Assembly: GCA_015680685.1 (NCBI GenBank)
Contig: MNCI01023346.1
Coordinates: 147,100 to 211,099 of the forward strand
Origin: Gnetum montanum
Lineage: Eukaryota > Streptophyta > Gnetopsida > Gnetales > Gnetaceae
DNA length: 64,000 nucleotides
Reading direction: 5' to 3'
In this document: positions 31,732-43,885 of the stretch, one piece after another
Layout: the number at the start of each line of letters is the position of its first letter
How positions within the stretch are numbered: the stretch's first letter is position 1
Position numbers and translations under genes: made by a program
Notes under the pieces: model-generated
The model's input: the letters and a program-made list of their open reading frames with translations, nothing else
The model's database searches: none
What the model was told of the DNA's origin: nothing

Positions 31732-34130
31732 GTAGTTGTTAGAACCAATAGTAGGTTGAGAGTTAACAGCCCTTATTGCGTTATGTTGTTGCGGCTGGGT
31801 AGGGATTTAACCCTGCATAGTTGGAGCAGGTGGTAATGGAGTTAAGGGTGGAAGAGGTGCAACCAGATGAGAATGATGGTATGTTTGTGGAACATCACCC
31901 CTAGGAGAAGGAGTCCTATAATACTCATGAGCTTGGTAGTGAGGTTGAGAAGTAACGTGACTAGTAGAGTCATGTGGAGAGACTGGCTACTGCACATAAT
32001 ATCCATATGGGTCAGGTTGCCGGTAAGGATATTATTGCCTTGGTGGTGGCATTCCCCATGATTGTGGGTACTACCATTGTTGATACTACTCGATTGGTTG
32101 TGGTGGAGTTCCACTTGGATAATACGTTAAGGATTGGTGAAATTATCTTAAGTTACCTTGAGGATAAGGTAGCCTTCGGAGTGTTTGCTTTTTGTTTAAT
32201 CGTGGGTTGAGTGCATACAACCTAGACTCCTGCAGATGTGAGATTATAGGGCAACATCCCTTAGGATGGTCATATTGGCATATCTTGCATCCACTATCAT
32301 TGTCTGTATCCGAATCCACAACCTCTTCGATGATGGCAACTTTTCCCTTACCCTTGTTACGTGCATGTTCAGTTTCTCTCTTTCTTCTTTTTTCGTGATC
32401 ACTACCTTGCTCTCTAGACTCCTCTAGTATTTTAAGAACGGTTTGAAATCTATCATCTAGGGAATCCCACATTTGGTCTACCTTTGCCGATACTTCCAAT
32501 GCTAATTTTTGGATAGGCAAGGTTTTCCTATTCACCATCTCTTCGAGTGGCGACTCTTCTTCATCCTCATAGAATCTTCCCCCCCCCCCCTCTTTTAGAG
32601 GGAAGGATCTCTGTTATATTCCTCTACACTCTCTCTTTTCCTTAGCTCACCTTCTTCTTTGGCAACTTGCTTCAATAATCTTTGAACTTGATGGGTCCTA
32701 AGCTTAGATAGCCTCCCTTGGGCATACATCCCAAGGGTTCTCTGCATTTCATGCCTAAGCCCATCTACGAGATGACGTAGTTGATCCCTCTATGAATAAC
32801 CATGGCTAGGACAACGATGTAACAGTGCATAATATTAGCCCATGGTAGCATCCAAGGGTTCATGTCCTCCTTGTTTCTAGCCTTGGATTTGCTTTCGTAG
32901 GTTGGATACTTGAGAGTACATTTGGTACTTATTGTTGAACAATTCTAACATGGTACTCCACCTATGAATGGATTTTGGTTCTAAGGACTGGTACTAGCTC
33001 TCCGCTTCTTTGACTAGTGTCCATGGGAATAACTTAAGTTTTTGTCATTCTCTTTCTATGTTCTATAAGGCACATGCATCATAAAATGCTTGTAGATGAT
33101 TTTGAAGATCAGTGTTGTACCTCCCTTCAAATCGTGGGATGCTGTTCATGTCTAATCTCTTGATCCTACTATCTTTTTGGTGCCTTGTTGGGATTCTAAT
33201 AGCCTTAGTTATGTCTAGCATACTTTGAGGAGCGAGTAGCGGTTCATCATGATCATCCCATTTGTGGAATCTATGATGCCTATGTTGTTCCCTACTCTCC
33301 CTTCTTTCACAGTGTGTTTCTCTAGAGTGCCCTCGTCCCCTTTCTTGACTATTTTGTCTATGACTCCTATTTTGCCTACCCTTATCCTCATGGTTGTTTT
33401 CTTTATGACTGCATCTAGATCTTAAAGGAGAGGGTGAAGGAGATGATGAAGGTGAAGAAGAAGAAGGACCGTCACCATGTTGGTGCCTACTTCCTTTTCT
33501 TCGGTGGTCATGGCCTCAATCGCGGTTACAATCGGAATGTCCATCTTTGTCATGTGTTCGTGTCCCTTTTTTAGACCCTTTGTGTCTGTCAGTACCAAAA
33601 TCCAGGTTATGGATAGTTGAGTAAAGATTTTGATACACAACCCCTTGATTGAAGTCAACAGGAGGAACATCATTATGTGGGCGACTACCTAAGGCAAGTT
33701 CACCACCCTCATTTTTTCTTAGGACATGTGGAACATTCTACGACAACTTTCCCTTCATGGATTCATGATGTCTCTCTTGTTGCAAATACTATTAACGTTG
33801 TGCCTCCGTGGATTGATACTCTCTCGAGTTATGATCATGCACAACGTACTTTGCCTGTAAGTGCTGCATACCAATTTGTGTGAGATCACGAAGAAGCATG
33901 CCTGGGACAGAGCGATCAGGAGGTAACACTATGTTACCTTCTAAATCTCGCCAACGCAATTGTTCATCCTGGTGGAGGATAAAGGTAAAGTTCGGTACAT
34001 ATTCATTAGGATGAACATATACCACACGAAACTATTGAGGGACTGGCAGATTATCATGTGTACTATGCCTCTGATTGTTCCCTGTATCAGACCTAGGGAG
34101 TGAAACGCTTTCGTACGAAGAAGGAGACAT
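31732..34130 (-). pseudogene. gag pseudogene of element B
   Basis: An ATG at 34130 (minus) starts a Gag whose N-terminal section has VVYVHPNEYVPNFTFILHQD (34025 downward), shared with F. The capsid core is at about 33230-32880 and the coiled, charged section with the C-x2-C-x3-H-x4-C knuckle (CKICQYDHPKGCC) at about 32290-32240. A Pro-rich linker then leads to protease. A run of ten C on the plus strand (32581-32590) marks a slippage site in the charged section. Several stops are present. The start was chosen because it lies about 120 bp after the primer site and heads the conserved frame. Confidence 0.78.
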
Positions 34131-34248
34131 GATTGTCTATTCAGTGTGCAATGTATTATTATTTATTATTTTAATTTAACCAACCCAATGGTTCATTCCA
34201 ACAATGTGAAAGATTTCCTATGTTTGGGTTAGCGCATAAATAACGAAA

Positions 34249-34267
34249 TCCTCGGCAATGGTGCCAA
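34249..34267 (-). other. Primer-binding site, tRNA-Asp type (element B)
   Basis: On the minus strand, TTGGCACCATTGCCGAGG follows the LTR end CTCATCA. It is close to TGGCGCCGTTGCCGGGG, the tRNA-Asp complement. Confidence 0.8.
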
Positions 34268-35077
34268 TGATGAGCAGTGAGGTATCCCTATGCTCAACCA
34301 TATGAATATGAGTGTCCATGCACGATCCAGTCAAATTCCAAGGACTAAGTGCTTATGCGCCTTTGTAGAACAAGAATGGGTTAATCAATCATTGTCTTCC
34401 CAAGCTTACTTGTATGTCATGATTGTATGGTTAATTAAAATTGAGGCATATGATTTTTATACTTTTTATGTTTTTATGTCCTACTACTAATAAGGGAGGA
34501 GAGAGATAACTAAGTAACTAATTTAATTTGACTACTTATTAACTAGGCTCTAACTAATCCTAACACCAGTATTCGTTCTCACTTGCCATAAACATCCTGA
34601 ACCAATGCAACACTACTGGGATTACCAAACGCTAATCGTTACTAGGTTACCAAGTGTTACATGCATGCTCGAAGTGATCGTACTGCGTGTGCTTACTTAG
34701 GAGAGTTGTAGGGTGAGAGAGAATCATTAATTAACTAAGGAAATCATTAAGTAATAGTAATTAACATTAATTAATATATTCTGAATGCTACAACGTTTAT
34801 CACAAAGTGCATCTTTATTGCTATACACAAGGTGTGCTCAGGTACACAATGCTCGAATAAAGATTCGTTCACTTTATGATTCCTACTACGGGCACGCAGA
34901 AATAATTCTAACTCTAAGAGGGAGAAAAGGCAAGAGTTTGGGTAAGGGACTAAGGCTAACTATGCAAACCAAGTGCGCCTGCCCCTTATTTATAGGCAAC
35001 AAGGCAGGCCACGATATCGCGTACGTGATATCGCATGGAAGGCCACGATATTGCAGGCGCAATATCGTGGCTCATCA
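34268..35077 (-). repeat. 5' LTR of element B
   Basis: It starts TGATGAGCCA at 35077 and ends CTCATCA at 34268 (810 bp). Measured from the LTR start, boxes begin at bases 12, 26, 46 and 60 and TATAAATA at base 84 (34994). These are exactly the positions found in the 3' LTR of A. Confidence 0.92.
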
Positions 35078-35082
35078 TTGAT

Positions 35083-37761
35083 GATTTTTTTACCCTTTTG
35101 TAATTGCTTTTTTTTCTAGAGTAATAAAAGATAATTAACAAATGAGAGTAGAAGACAAAATATGCTTACCTACCATAATTCTTCCCATGACAGATAAGCC
35201 CCATTAAGATCAAATATAAACTTTTTAGTGAATTTTTTGAACACATAGTGTCAGAATTAGAAAATGTTAAGAATAAAAAAAATAGGTGTTATAAGGATCT
35301 TGAAGGTCCCATTTGGTTGAATCTATTTCCACCAAAAATGTAGACTATTAATTCTAAAGGTGTGAATGATGGTCTCTACTCGCTAATTTTGGAGCCTAAG
35401 GTATCGTGGTAAGCCTAAGGCATAAGGACAATCTTTAATGTTTATGGGGTGGTGTTGGACCTCAAAAATAATTTTTATTAATAGTAAAAGAGTATTAAGT
35501 ACATAAACCACATTAAGTCACAAGGATAAAAAGAAGGGAGAACTGAGATAACTAGGGATGAGACTTAGGGAACAACCTCATACAAAATCTATCATGAAAA
35601 GAGGAAACCCGATGTGGGGTAAAACACCATCAAATTTGTGTGACAACACCTCAATGGAAAATTTGTTTAAGTGTCAACACAAGACAAATTTTTTCTAAGT
35701 GTTTGGCCCATGCTTCCATTGCTAGGGCTACGCTCCAAAGCATATTTAGTGTAGCACACAACATAGAGCTAGATTTGCAAATTTTTAAGTGTCGACAACA
35801 GTTGCAAAAATTTTTCTAAGTGTTGTGCTACACTCCCATTCTCCTTGCTATGCTCTAGAGCATAGCTAGTGTAGCATGCACTTTAGTGGCCAATTTTGCC
35901 TAAGTGTCAAGCCAGAAGCTATCAAGCTAGCTCAGCATGGAAGAGGTATTTTGGCAAATTTTCTAAATCCTAGGGCTACCTCTCCTGCTATGCTCTAGAG
36001 TGTAGTTGGTGTAGCTCGGATTAAGGTTGTAAGTTTTGCCAATTTTTTCTAAGTGTTAGTGCTACGCTCTCACTTTTCTTACTATGCTCTAGAGTGTAGC
36101 TAGAGTAGCTAGCACTAAATTTTAATTTTTGTAGAATTTTCCTAACTATTGGGTTACTCTCCAAAGCATAGCTAGCATAGTAATGCAGGGCAGCCTCCAA
36201 AAGCTTCTAGATCTTAGCACCGATCTCCATCTTAGATCCAGCACTTCTTCGGCAAGCAAGATCAACAATTTGCATCTCTTTTGCACCCCCTCTGTCTCAA
36301 GATTGTACCTACACTCAACCCCACTTGAAAGAGAGGAGAGTGTAGTCTCCAACTTGTAGTGTTTTGCATTGTTTGTAGGTACATTGCAGTCTCTTTGGCC
36401 CTAGCACATGCAGTCCTGGTAACGTACTCATAGTCTGGCAGTCTTGGGATCCATTAGAGCATAGCAGAGCATAGCACCATTTTGCTTCAGTGGGAGCATA
36501 GCTAGGATCAGCGTAGCCTCAGCTACCCGCTTTGCCACATGGTGCCTAATCCACACTTCATGTCAACCCTAATCCTATAGATACCCCTTCATTCCACATT
36601 TTATGGATTGATATTTTGAAGCATTTGATTGGAATTTTCATTTAGTAGTTGGCATCTTGGCATTGGCAGTCTTGCACTTGAACACCCTTAGCATCTTAGT
36701 GAAACTTTGGGATACCCTTGCACACCACAACACATCGTAGCTCATATGACATCATGGCGAGCAACCTAGCAAGCTTAGCCTTTACAGCAAACATTAGTTT
36801 TCATAGCTTGGATACCCTAGAGACTGTGACTACACTAGCCACTACACCCATCTATATGTTGCATACCTCCTCACCTCTCTTTGTAATTATTATGGTCCCC
36901 TCGTTTGGGGTGGTGCCATTCTTCCTCTCTCAAACTCCATCATAATTTCAAGCATTTTCTTTGGCATTTAGCATTGCACTTGCATTTTTTCGCTATTTTG
37001 CACGTATTTGCACATTTGCATTGTTGTTTTCACATCGGAAAATCTTGCTACACTTAGGCTTAGTCAACCCTGGTACCACTGAAAACATAATGCGAAGCCC
37101 CCTAGCACTTGTTCATCAAAACAATTTGTAAGTCTCAATTCGATCGACAAGACTGTCCCAAGCACTCCACTTCTATTTTTCCCCTCCAGCAATGGCCCTT
37201 TGGACAGGGACGGGGTTAGGGCTATATTGCGACTGTGGACCCCTTAATGTGACCATTCCAGTTGATGACATTTTTGGTTGCTAAAATTTTTGGCACTAGA
37301 AGGAGGGTCGTGCCATTTCCTTCTGCATTCAATGGTAGGCCTGTGTGCTCTCTGCACCTCCATTACTAGCTTTGGGCTAGCATAGACTTGACACCCTTAT
37401 GGACTTGCCATGACAGTAGCTAGATCATAGGCCAGCATAGGAGTTGTCTACGAGTCGATTGGTGTAGATTGGACCCAGTTGTTTGTTCCCCTAAAATTGC
37501 ATTGGATAAAAGCCAAAGTGCATCTTTGGCACTTAGCCAAAACTCTGTATGCTCAGGAGAGCATAGCTAGCTCTCAACGTGAGAGCGTAGCAAGCCTCAG
37601 CATAGTAAGCATAACACACTAAAGTTAGTTTTTTCTTTAGCAATGTTTCCAGATCATTTTTGGGCATTTTTTAGGATCTTCTTACTTTGCCATTTTTCAG
37701 CATTTCTATACTTAGCCATTATTTTTAGCATCTACAACTTTTGCATTTCTTACATAGCATC
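35083..37761 (+). other. 5' noncoding region of element H with degenerate repeats
   Basis: No coding frame is convincing. At about 35640-36190 a degenerate repeat of roughly 95-130 bp recurs, each copy holding a near-palindrome such as TGCTCTAGAGCATAGC and a phrase TTTTCTAAGTGTT. Further GCATAGC words occur at 36460-36520 and 37540-37620. TTTTTGGCACTAGAAGGAGG at about 37287-37306 could be a primer-binding site, in which case an LTR would end just before it. A possible LTR start is TGTTGGACCTC near 35451. Both are guesses. Confidence 0.4.
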
Positions 37762-37825
37762 ATGAACCCTAAGGAGCCTTCAATCTCCACCCTAAGCATG
37801 GTCATTGTTCAACCTAGTCAATAGG

Positions 37826-39624
37826 TGATAAATTGTGTTTCTTATACACTCTGATATCGGGGTGGCCGCGATATTAGGTACACGATATTAGGTATGCGAT
37901 ATCATGGCCCAAGATGCGATATTGTACATTTGATATCATAGGGTTACTCCTGGGTCTATAAATACAGCTCTTGAGCGCACGATTGAGGGTAATTTTTGGC
38001 AGTCAAGTAGCAAAGCTCTTGCAGTTTGTTCATTTGAGAGTTAGAATAGTTTCCAAGTTCTCGTAGTAGGAGATCTAAGTGTGAATAGATCTTTATTCAA
38101 GCATTGATGTACCTGAACACACCATTGTGTTGGAAATAAAGATGAACTCTTTAATTCATCCTTGCAACAATTGAGACTTTCCTTTTTTATGCATTTATAT
38201 ATTGTGATTTCATGTAGTAATTAATTTTGATTAATCAAGAAACTCATTAAAATACATAATCACGATCCCTTCGAACATACGTGTGACACTTGGTAGCTTA
38301 GAAATAGTTAGTGTTTGACAGCTAATGAGTGGCGAGGTACCCCTACACTCAACCATACGAATACGAGCGTTTCATGCACAATCCAGTCGAACTGTGTAGA
38401 CGGACTAGTTGTGGTATCTAGACAATTATTTGTAGGTCGCAGTTCGTTGTCTTCCCACATGGACTAGTATTAACTTTGTCATGTATGGTTTAGTCCAAAG
38501 TGAGGTGTATGATGTGTTCCTACACTAATGCTACTCTTGAGTATGATGGGAAAAAAGATTAACTAAGCTAAGAGAAAGAGAGGGTAAGAGAGAATCTAGC
38601 TAGCCTAAGCGCGATAAACATCTGTTCCTTAATCATCCGTATACATCTTGGACCTCGTGCATGACTACCATTGGGATTACCAAGCGCATGGCCTAAGTAC
38701 GCTACTGGGTTACCAAGTAGTCACACTTAAATGCTCGTGATTAAGTCGTACTCATTTCGCGTTTAAAAGGAGATAAGTATAGAGAGATATTAACTAAGAA
38801 AGTAATAAATAACAATAACAATAACAATATATTAAATAATTAAGCTAAGTGAATGCTGTAATGATGAAGTAATCTTGATCTTTATTTTCAGTCATGTGCA
38901 TGTCCAAGTACGTCACACTCGAATAAGGATGCCGTACAATTAAAATCACCACATTGTAGGCATGCACTGGGAGGAAAGGGTTGAGAGAAACTTAAACTTA
39001 AAAACTTACAATACAATCTAATAACTAATGCCAAAAACCAAGTGTGTTGCCTTTTATTTATAGGCTCACACCGGAATCGTGATATCGCATACACGATATC
39101 ACATGCAGGTTGCGATATCGCAGCCCTGATAACTGGGCTCTGATAATTAGGCCTGACAGAACATGTATCTTGTATCAAGGCTCCGATAACAAGGCTTCGA
39201 TAACTGGGCTTCGATAACTGGGCTTCGATAACTGGGCTTCGATAACTGGGCCTGATAGACCATGACTCATCAACAGCCTAGCAGTGTTTACACAATGTTC
39301 AGGATGTGTCCAAGAAGTGGGAACGGTTACTTATGTTAGGCTAGAGTAGACCATAGTTTACTTAGCATTTAATTACTCTTACTTTCATTATTGTTCTAGG
39401 AAAATAATTTGATAAAACAAAAAATAATAAAAATCTTACCCCTCAGTCACACTTAACTATACAATTGTATTCCACAAGTGGGGCTAGGAAGACAACGAAC
39501 GAACAACACGCACACACTATTTAGCTCTAACGTACTTAGTAATTATAGTCTGCAAAATTTTACGATCGCACGTGAATGCCTATGATTCGTATGGTTGGGC
39601 GTAGGGGTACCCCACCGCTCATCA
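37826..39624 (+). repeat. Solo LTR D (split by solo LTR E)
   Basis: It starts TGATAAATTG at 37826 and ends GCTCATCA at 39624. Without the E insertion it is about 845 bp. Boxes start at 37853, 37870, 37884, 37898, 37918 and 37932 and TATAAATA at 37957. Target copies ATAGG (37821-37825) and ATGAG (39625-39629) differ by mutation. Removing the LTR and one copy restores an open frame, which argues strongly for insertion into a coding region and later LTR-LTR recombination. Confidence 0.8.
38323..39272 (-). repeat. Solo LTR E nested in solo LTR D
   Basis: Minus-strand LTR of 950 bp, starting TGATGAGTCA at 39272 and ending CTCATTA at 38323. A perfect target duplication ACAGC is present at 38318-38322 and 39273-39277. 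On the plus strand GATATC boxes start at 39081, 39095 and 39114, and TATAAATA starts at 39062 (minus). Beyond them the 14-bp unit GATAACTGGGCTTC is tandemly repeated up to about 39254, giving E a longer U3 than its relatives. Confidence 0.92.
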
Positions 39625-41379
39625 ATGAGAGATCATAATTAATCTTCCTGGGGTTGGGGGATTCGCTTTGGTGGAGAGGCAATCACTCAAAATACACAAC
39701 CAACTGCTCAAGTACATGGTACTTGACAATGAAAAATATAATTTTCTTTGTGTGAAACTCTAGGAGGATCTATCCCTAGACCATCGAGAAGTGGATGCTA
39801 AACGGGGTTATGAAATCATACACCAGAATGGGAGGGAGTACTTCCCTGGCCCCAACAATTTCATTCCACTCACTAAGACCTTTCGGTGGCTACTTGACCA
39901 ACTCATTCAACTGAGTGGGTTGAATGAGCATGACATGGCAACCAATTACAAGGAGCCCTTGCAGGATGGGAAAGATGAGTTTGAGGCTTGTTCAGAGAAC
40001 GAGAATCCCTTTTACACCTCTTTCTAGTAGGCTACCTCCAGTTTCATCCCTTTACAATTCCAACCATCCACGTTTTGTCAGGTGGTTACATCCCCTTTGT
40101 CACCTCCTAGGTTAACCCTTATGGTGGCAAGTCATCAAGTACATGCACATTAGGATGCAGGAACGTCTATCACCCCTTCCTTTGTGCATCACATGCATCA
40201 AGATGTAGGACTATTTGTCACCCTCCCCTTTGTGATGTCCACCCAGTCTGCACAATCCTTCCTGCTAGCATCCATGATGCTAATGCAACCTTACGTACAT
40301 ACTGTGCAGATGTCCCAACCACCATTGACTTAAGCATCATATGTTCCACCTGTCTCATTGTCATCCCCTATAATAGTATAAGCCACAATTCCATGGTGGG
40401 CCCCAACCCCTATGCCCATGGTGTAGCATGCATAGTAGTACATGCAACAACACACGTAATAAGCATCTCATGTGGTTGCGTAGCCCACAACGGGGCTATG
40501 GGCCACTTAAGTGGCATAGTGAGCAACACAATTGACATAGTTCGCTATGCCCACCCCAGGCCTGGACTAAGCATTCCAACTCATCCAGACGATCACTAAG
40601 AAGGTTAAGTAACTCAAAGCCTCCTCCAAAATGGTCCATGTGATGAACTTTTATTAGGATGACCCAATTAGTCTTACGGTCCCATCACTGACCCTACCTC
40701 CTAGGGTCCAACTTCCCTAGTTCACTAAATACAACGGTGAAGGGGATCTTAATGCCCATTTAGTGACCTTCCATTATGAATTCCTTTTATTGCAAGCATG
40801 GCTGCATGCAATCATCCATGTGTTTGCCATGTCCTTGATTAGTAAGGCACTAGATTAGGATTGTGTGCTTCCCAGGGCCTCCATATCTTCCTTGGAGGAA
40901 TTGCTCAGTTAATTCATCACTTGCTTCAAGTACAACTTGAAGCTCAAGGTGACCTTGGATCAACTAATGAAAATCAAGCAAGGCCACTTAGAGCCCATAT
41001 AAAAATTCATCCAGCACTAAACTGCTGCACTTAATGAAATTCTTGATTCCATCGTAGAAACCCACCTATTGGCCATTTTCAAAGGTGTAGTGAATGACTT
41101 CATCAAGTCAAAGTTGTACTACCTTGCCCCACACTTCCTGAGCCAAGTGTTTGCTCAAACAAAGAGAATTTAGGATGTGGCGGAAGCTAGTAAGGACCTG
41201 ACCTATGTGGCCTACAAAAATGCGCATGCAAAGAAAGATAAAGAAAAGGGCAAGACAATCACAACTGTTGCAACAGTGGCCAATGAGGCCAAGTCAAATA
41301 ATGCCAAACCAAAAACTAAGGTGCCCAAGGCCCCAACTAATAACAAGGAATTTGGCTCTGGCCCTGTGGTGACCAACTA

Positions 41380-43303
41380 GTCCTTACCATTGACGATCAT
41401 GAGGCAAGCTACCCCAAGGCCAAACTTTGAGCACAAGGATCACTCAAAGTGCATACCATTGCCCATCAAGCCATTGGATCTCTTGGCTCAACTACTTAAC
41501 ACTGGTCGCATCTAGTATAAGCAGATGTATGAGGATGCTAGCAAGTATCATGACTACTACTGTGAGCTTCTCAAAAACCCGTTAGCATCTATGCCAAATG
41601 AGCCTTCGGTCCTTAAACATTTTAGGTTAGACTAGTTCTACCATTACCATCAATTGCTTGGCCATGATACAAACTTTTTCATGGCCTTATGGGATGACAT
41701 ATAATGCATGATTGACTAAGGCTAACTAGTCCTTAATGCAACCAACCTAGTTCGCCAAGAAAATCAATCAATGAAGGTCTACAAAGACACTCTTAATGCA
41801 AGTGGCATAGGCTATGTTATTAATGCCATCAGCATTGATGACAACTCAAAACCAACATGAGAACCATTCTTGGTTTGTGTGCCCTCTAGCAACATTGGGG
41901 CCTCCTCGGCATCAACTAGTTTGAGGTCCCCTTTTGTCATCAGAGCATCACCTTGGGTGCCCATGACACCCTTTGTGATTAGGACCCTGCAGTATGTTGT
42001 GGTGATACCTTTTGTCATTAGGATGCCTCAACATGCAGACTCCTCACCTACTCAAAGTCCAGTGGTGAGGACTACATCAAGCCCTGCCTACCCAAGGCCT
42101 CATCTTGTGTACAATAGCAAGTAGCCTAGGAGGCCCAACGAACACCTCGCCAACAAAATGATTAGGTAATTTCTAGAGTTAGGTCCACCTAAGCCCATCC
42201 CCTTGTCTTCCATTCCCATGGCCACATTTATTGAAATAACCATTGCAAGTAAACAACAACTAAGCACTGAGGCCCAAAAGTAAGCAAAATAAGCAAAGCC
42301 CAAATATCCTCCCCAAGAGATTTGTCTCCTAGGCTGCATGAAGGAGATGAAGGCCAACAAAGCAACTGAAAGTGGTAAGGATTTCCTAAACACATTGGTG
42401 CAAGTCAAATAGGCTCTAAAACAAAAAAACATAACTTTGAGTCTGTACAACTTGGTCATGACCTCCTCTGCTCACTATGAAGAATTAGCTCGCATGTTGA
42501 CCTCCATTCCTATTAAGGAGGACATCCTAGTAGATGAACAAGCACTTCATGCCATGATGCTTCCCCCCACACCACAAGGACCAAGTTCAAAGCCCCTAGC
42601 ATTTCATGATGAGGCGATTAAGGTTGACCCTGAAAGGGTTAGGTCATCATTGTGCCAATGTTCATAACGATCCATGTAGGGTAATGTAAGATTTGTAGGA
42701 TGCACATCGACGACAGGGTAGCGAATAATGTCATCCCATTCCTAGTCGTTGACCAACTTGGTTTTGCCAACCAAATAAAATCCACGAAGATAACATGCTT
42801 GAAGTCCTTTAATGGTCACACATTGTTGTAAGGGGAATAGTCACGATAGCTTTCGTGGTAGGGGAGTAGTTCCCCACAACAACTAAATTCATTATCATTG
42901 AGGAGATGCCTAGGTTCAACCTGATCCTTGGAAGGCCCTCACTAGCCTAATTATGGGTTGTCTCCTCACCCATCCACCAAGAAATTCACCTTCTATATGA
43001 AGGTGGAGAAGTGATTATACATGGTGACAATGCAACCCCTCCGACCATTAACAACCTTGACATAGAATAAGGGTTGGAGGTAGAGTTCCTTGATGACATG
43101 CCACTTGTGAAGGAAGAGGGTCAACCTTGTTCAGTAGACCTACCCAAGGAACCTAATGAGGCTAACGACCTCCCCGAGGAAGCTCTATGGGCAGAATTTC
43201 CTTTTAGCATCATGAACAAGGATCTAGGCAAATATTGTCTTATGCTACCCAGGCCCTATCCACCCCTTAACCCACATCGGGTTATGAAGCAACTACATGA
43301 CTA
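41380..43303 (+). pseudogene. Nucleocapsid linker and protease remnant of element H
   Basis: A Gag C-terminal section with PLPIKPLDLLAQLLNTGRI (41460-41515) leads to a protease region. The protease is recognised by LILGRPSL followed by SSPIHQEIHLLYEGGEVIIHGD (42918-43025 in pieces), a hallmark of Tat-lineage proteases (LGRPWIH...STLHQKxKF). The DTG/DSG active site was not found cleanly. An open frame continues at 43074-43304 without reaching RT. RT sequence only appears at 63300, so the coding unit is interrupted here. Confidence 0.6.
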
Positions 43304-43529
43304 AGGCATCCCCTTAGTTCAACATGTGCTAGGTGCCTACTTGCTCCTAACCTTTGCATGCCTCATTTTCCTTTTGCTTGAGTAGTTACATTTCGCATGG
43401 TTACTTATGTTTTACATCATTCATTTTATTATGCATTCATTCCTTTTGCCTATGCATTTTTTTTAGTTTTCCTACACATTAAAAAAAACACTAAAATGCA
43501 TAAAAATCACAAAATTCAAAATTGCAAAA

Positions 43530-43885
43530 AAATACATATGGCCCGCCATGGCCTAAAACTAGCCACCTTCCTTGCAAAACCATGGCCCAAAAAGGCCTTA
43601 AACTAGCATACATCCCACTATAGCCTAAAACTAGCAATCCTTTTTCTTTCATTGCATCAGCCTGAAATGGCCTAAAAGTATCACCACAGCCTGCCAAGGC
43701 CCAAAACTGGCAACACCTTGTCTTTTTATTCACAACCCAAAATGGCCTTAAACTAGTAATCATTGTAGCCTAAAATGACCTTAAACTAGCAATCATTGCA
43801 GCCCAAAATGGCCTTAAACTAGCAATCGTTATGGCCTAAAATGGCCTTAAACTAGCAACGACCCTCCCACCATGGCCCTAAATTG
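43530..43885 (+). repeat. Degenerate 30-35-bp tandem repeat in element H
   Basis: The phrase (C)CATGGCCTAAAACTAGC or AATGGCCTTAAACTAGCAAT recurs about ten times, with the closest copies 33-34 bp apart at 43739-43860. Two more copies of the same phrases stand alone at about 62970-63020, immediately before the RT of element H. Confidence 0.8.

Larger units (their letters stand above)
27031..35077 (-). mobile_element. Element B: Ty3/gypsy element with internal deletion of RNase H and integrase
   Basis: Minus-strand element with LTRs at 34268-35077 (5') and 27031-27856 (3'). The target duplication TTGAT is present at 27026-27030 and 35078-35082. The primer site is next to the 5' LTR. The gag, protease and RT order is kept, but the RT runs straight into post-integrase sequence near 29855-29875. 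It is the same family as A, with which it is nearly collinear. Many stops show it is dead, and without integrase it could only have moved in trans. Confidence 0.92.
37762..41379 (+). pseudogene. gag pseudogene of element H (with upstream extension), interrupted by solo LTR D
   Basis: The frame opens at ATG 37762, is cut by LTR D after 37825 and resumes at 39630 in the same frame. The first part (to about 40025) has LPGVGGFALVERQSLKIHNQ and a long charged section. A Gln/Ala/Pro-rich linker (40200-40600) follows, almost every Gln of which is now TAG or TAA. The Gag capsid section starts near 40660, with YNGEGDLNAHLVTFHYEF typical of Retrotrans_gag, and ends in the Lys-rich tail at 41177-41379. 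The N-terminal section recalls the extra 5' coding region of Ogre-type elements, but that is inference. Confidence 0.6.

Noticed and set aside
36718-36945. 75-codon ORF in the H 5' region
   Set aside because: Thr/Ser/His-rich chance frame, with no similarity to Gag or Pol and surrounded by noncoding repeats.
43530-43885. CRISPR array
   Set aside because: Repeats are degenerate, have no unique spacers of even length and lie in a plant retroelement.
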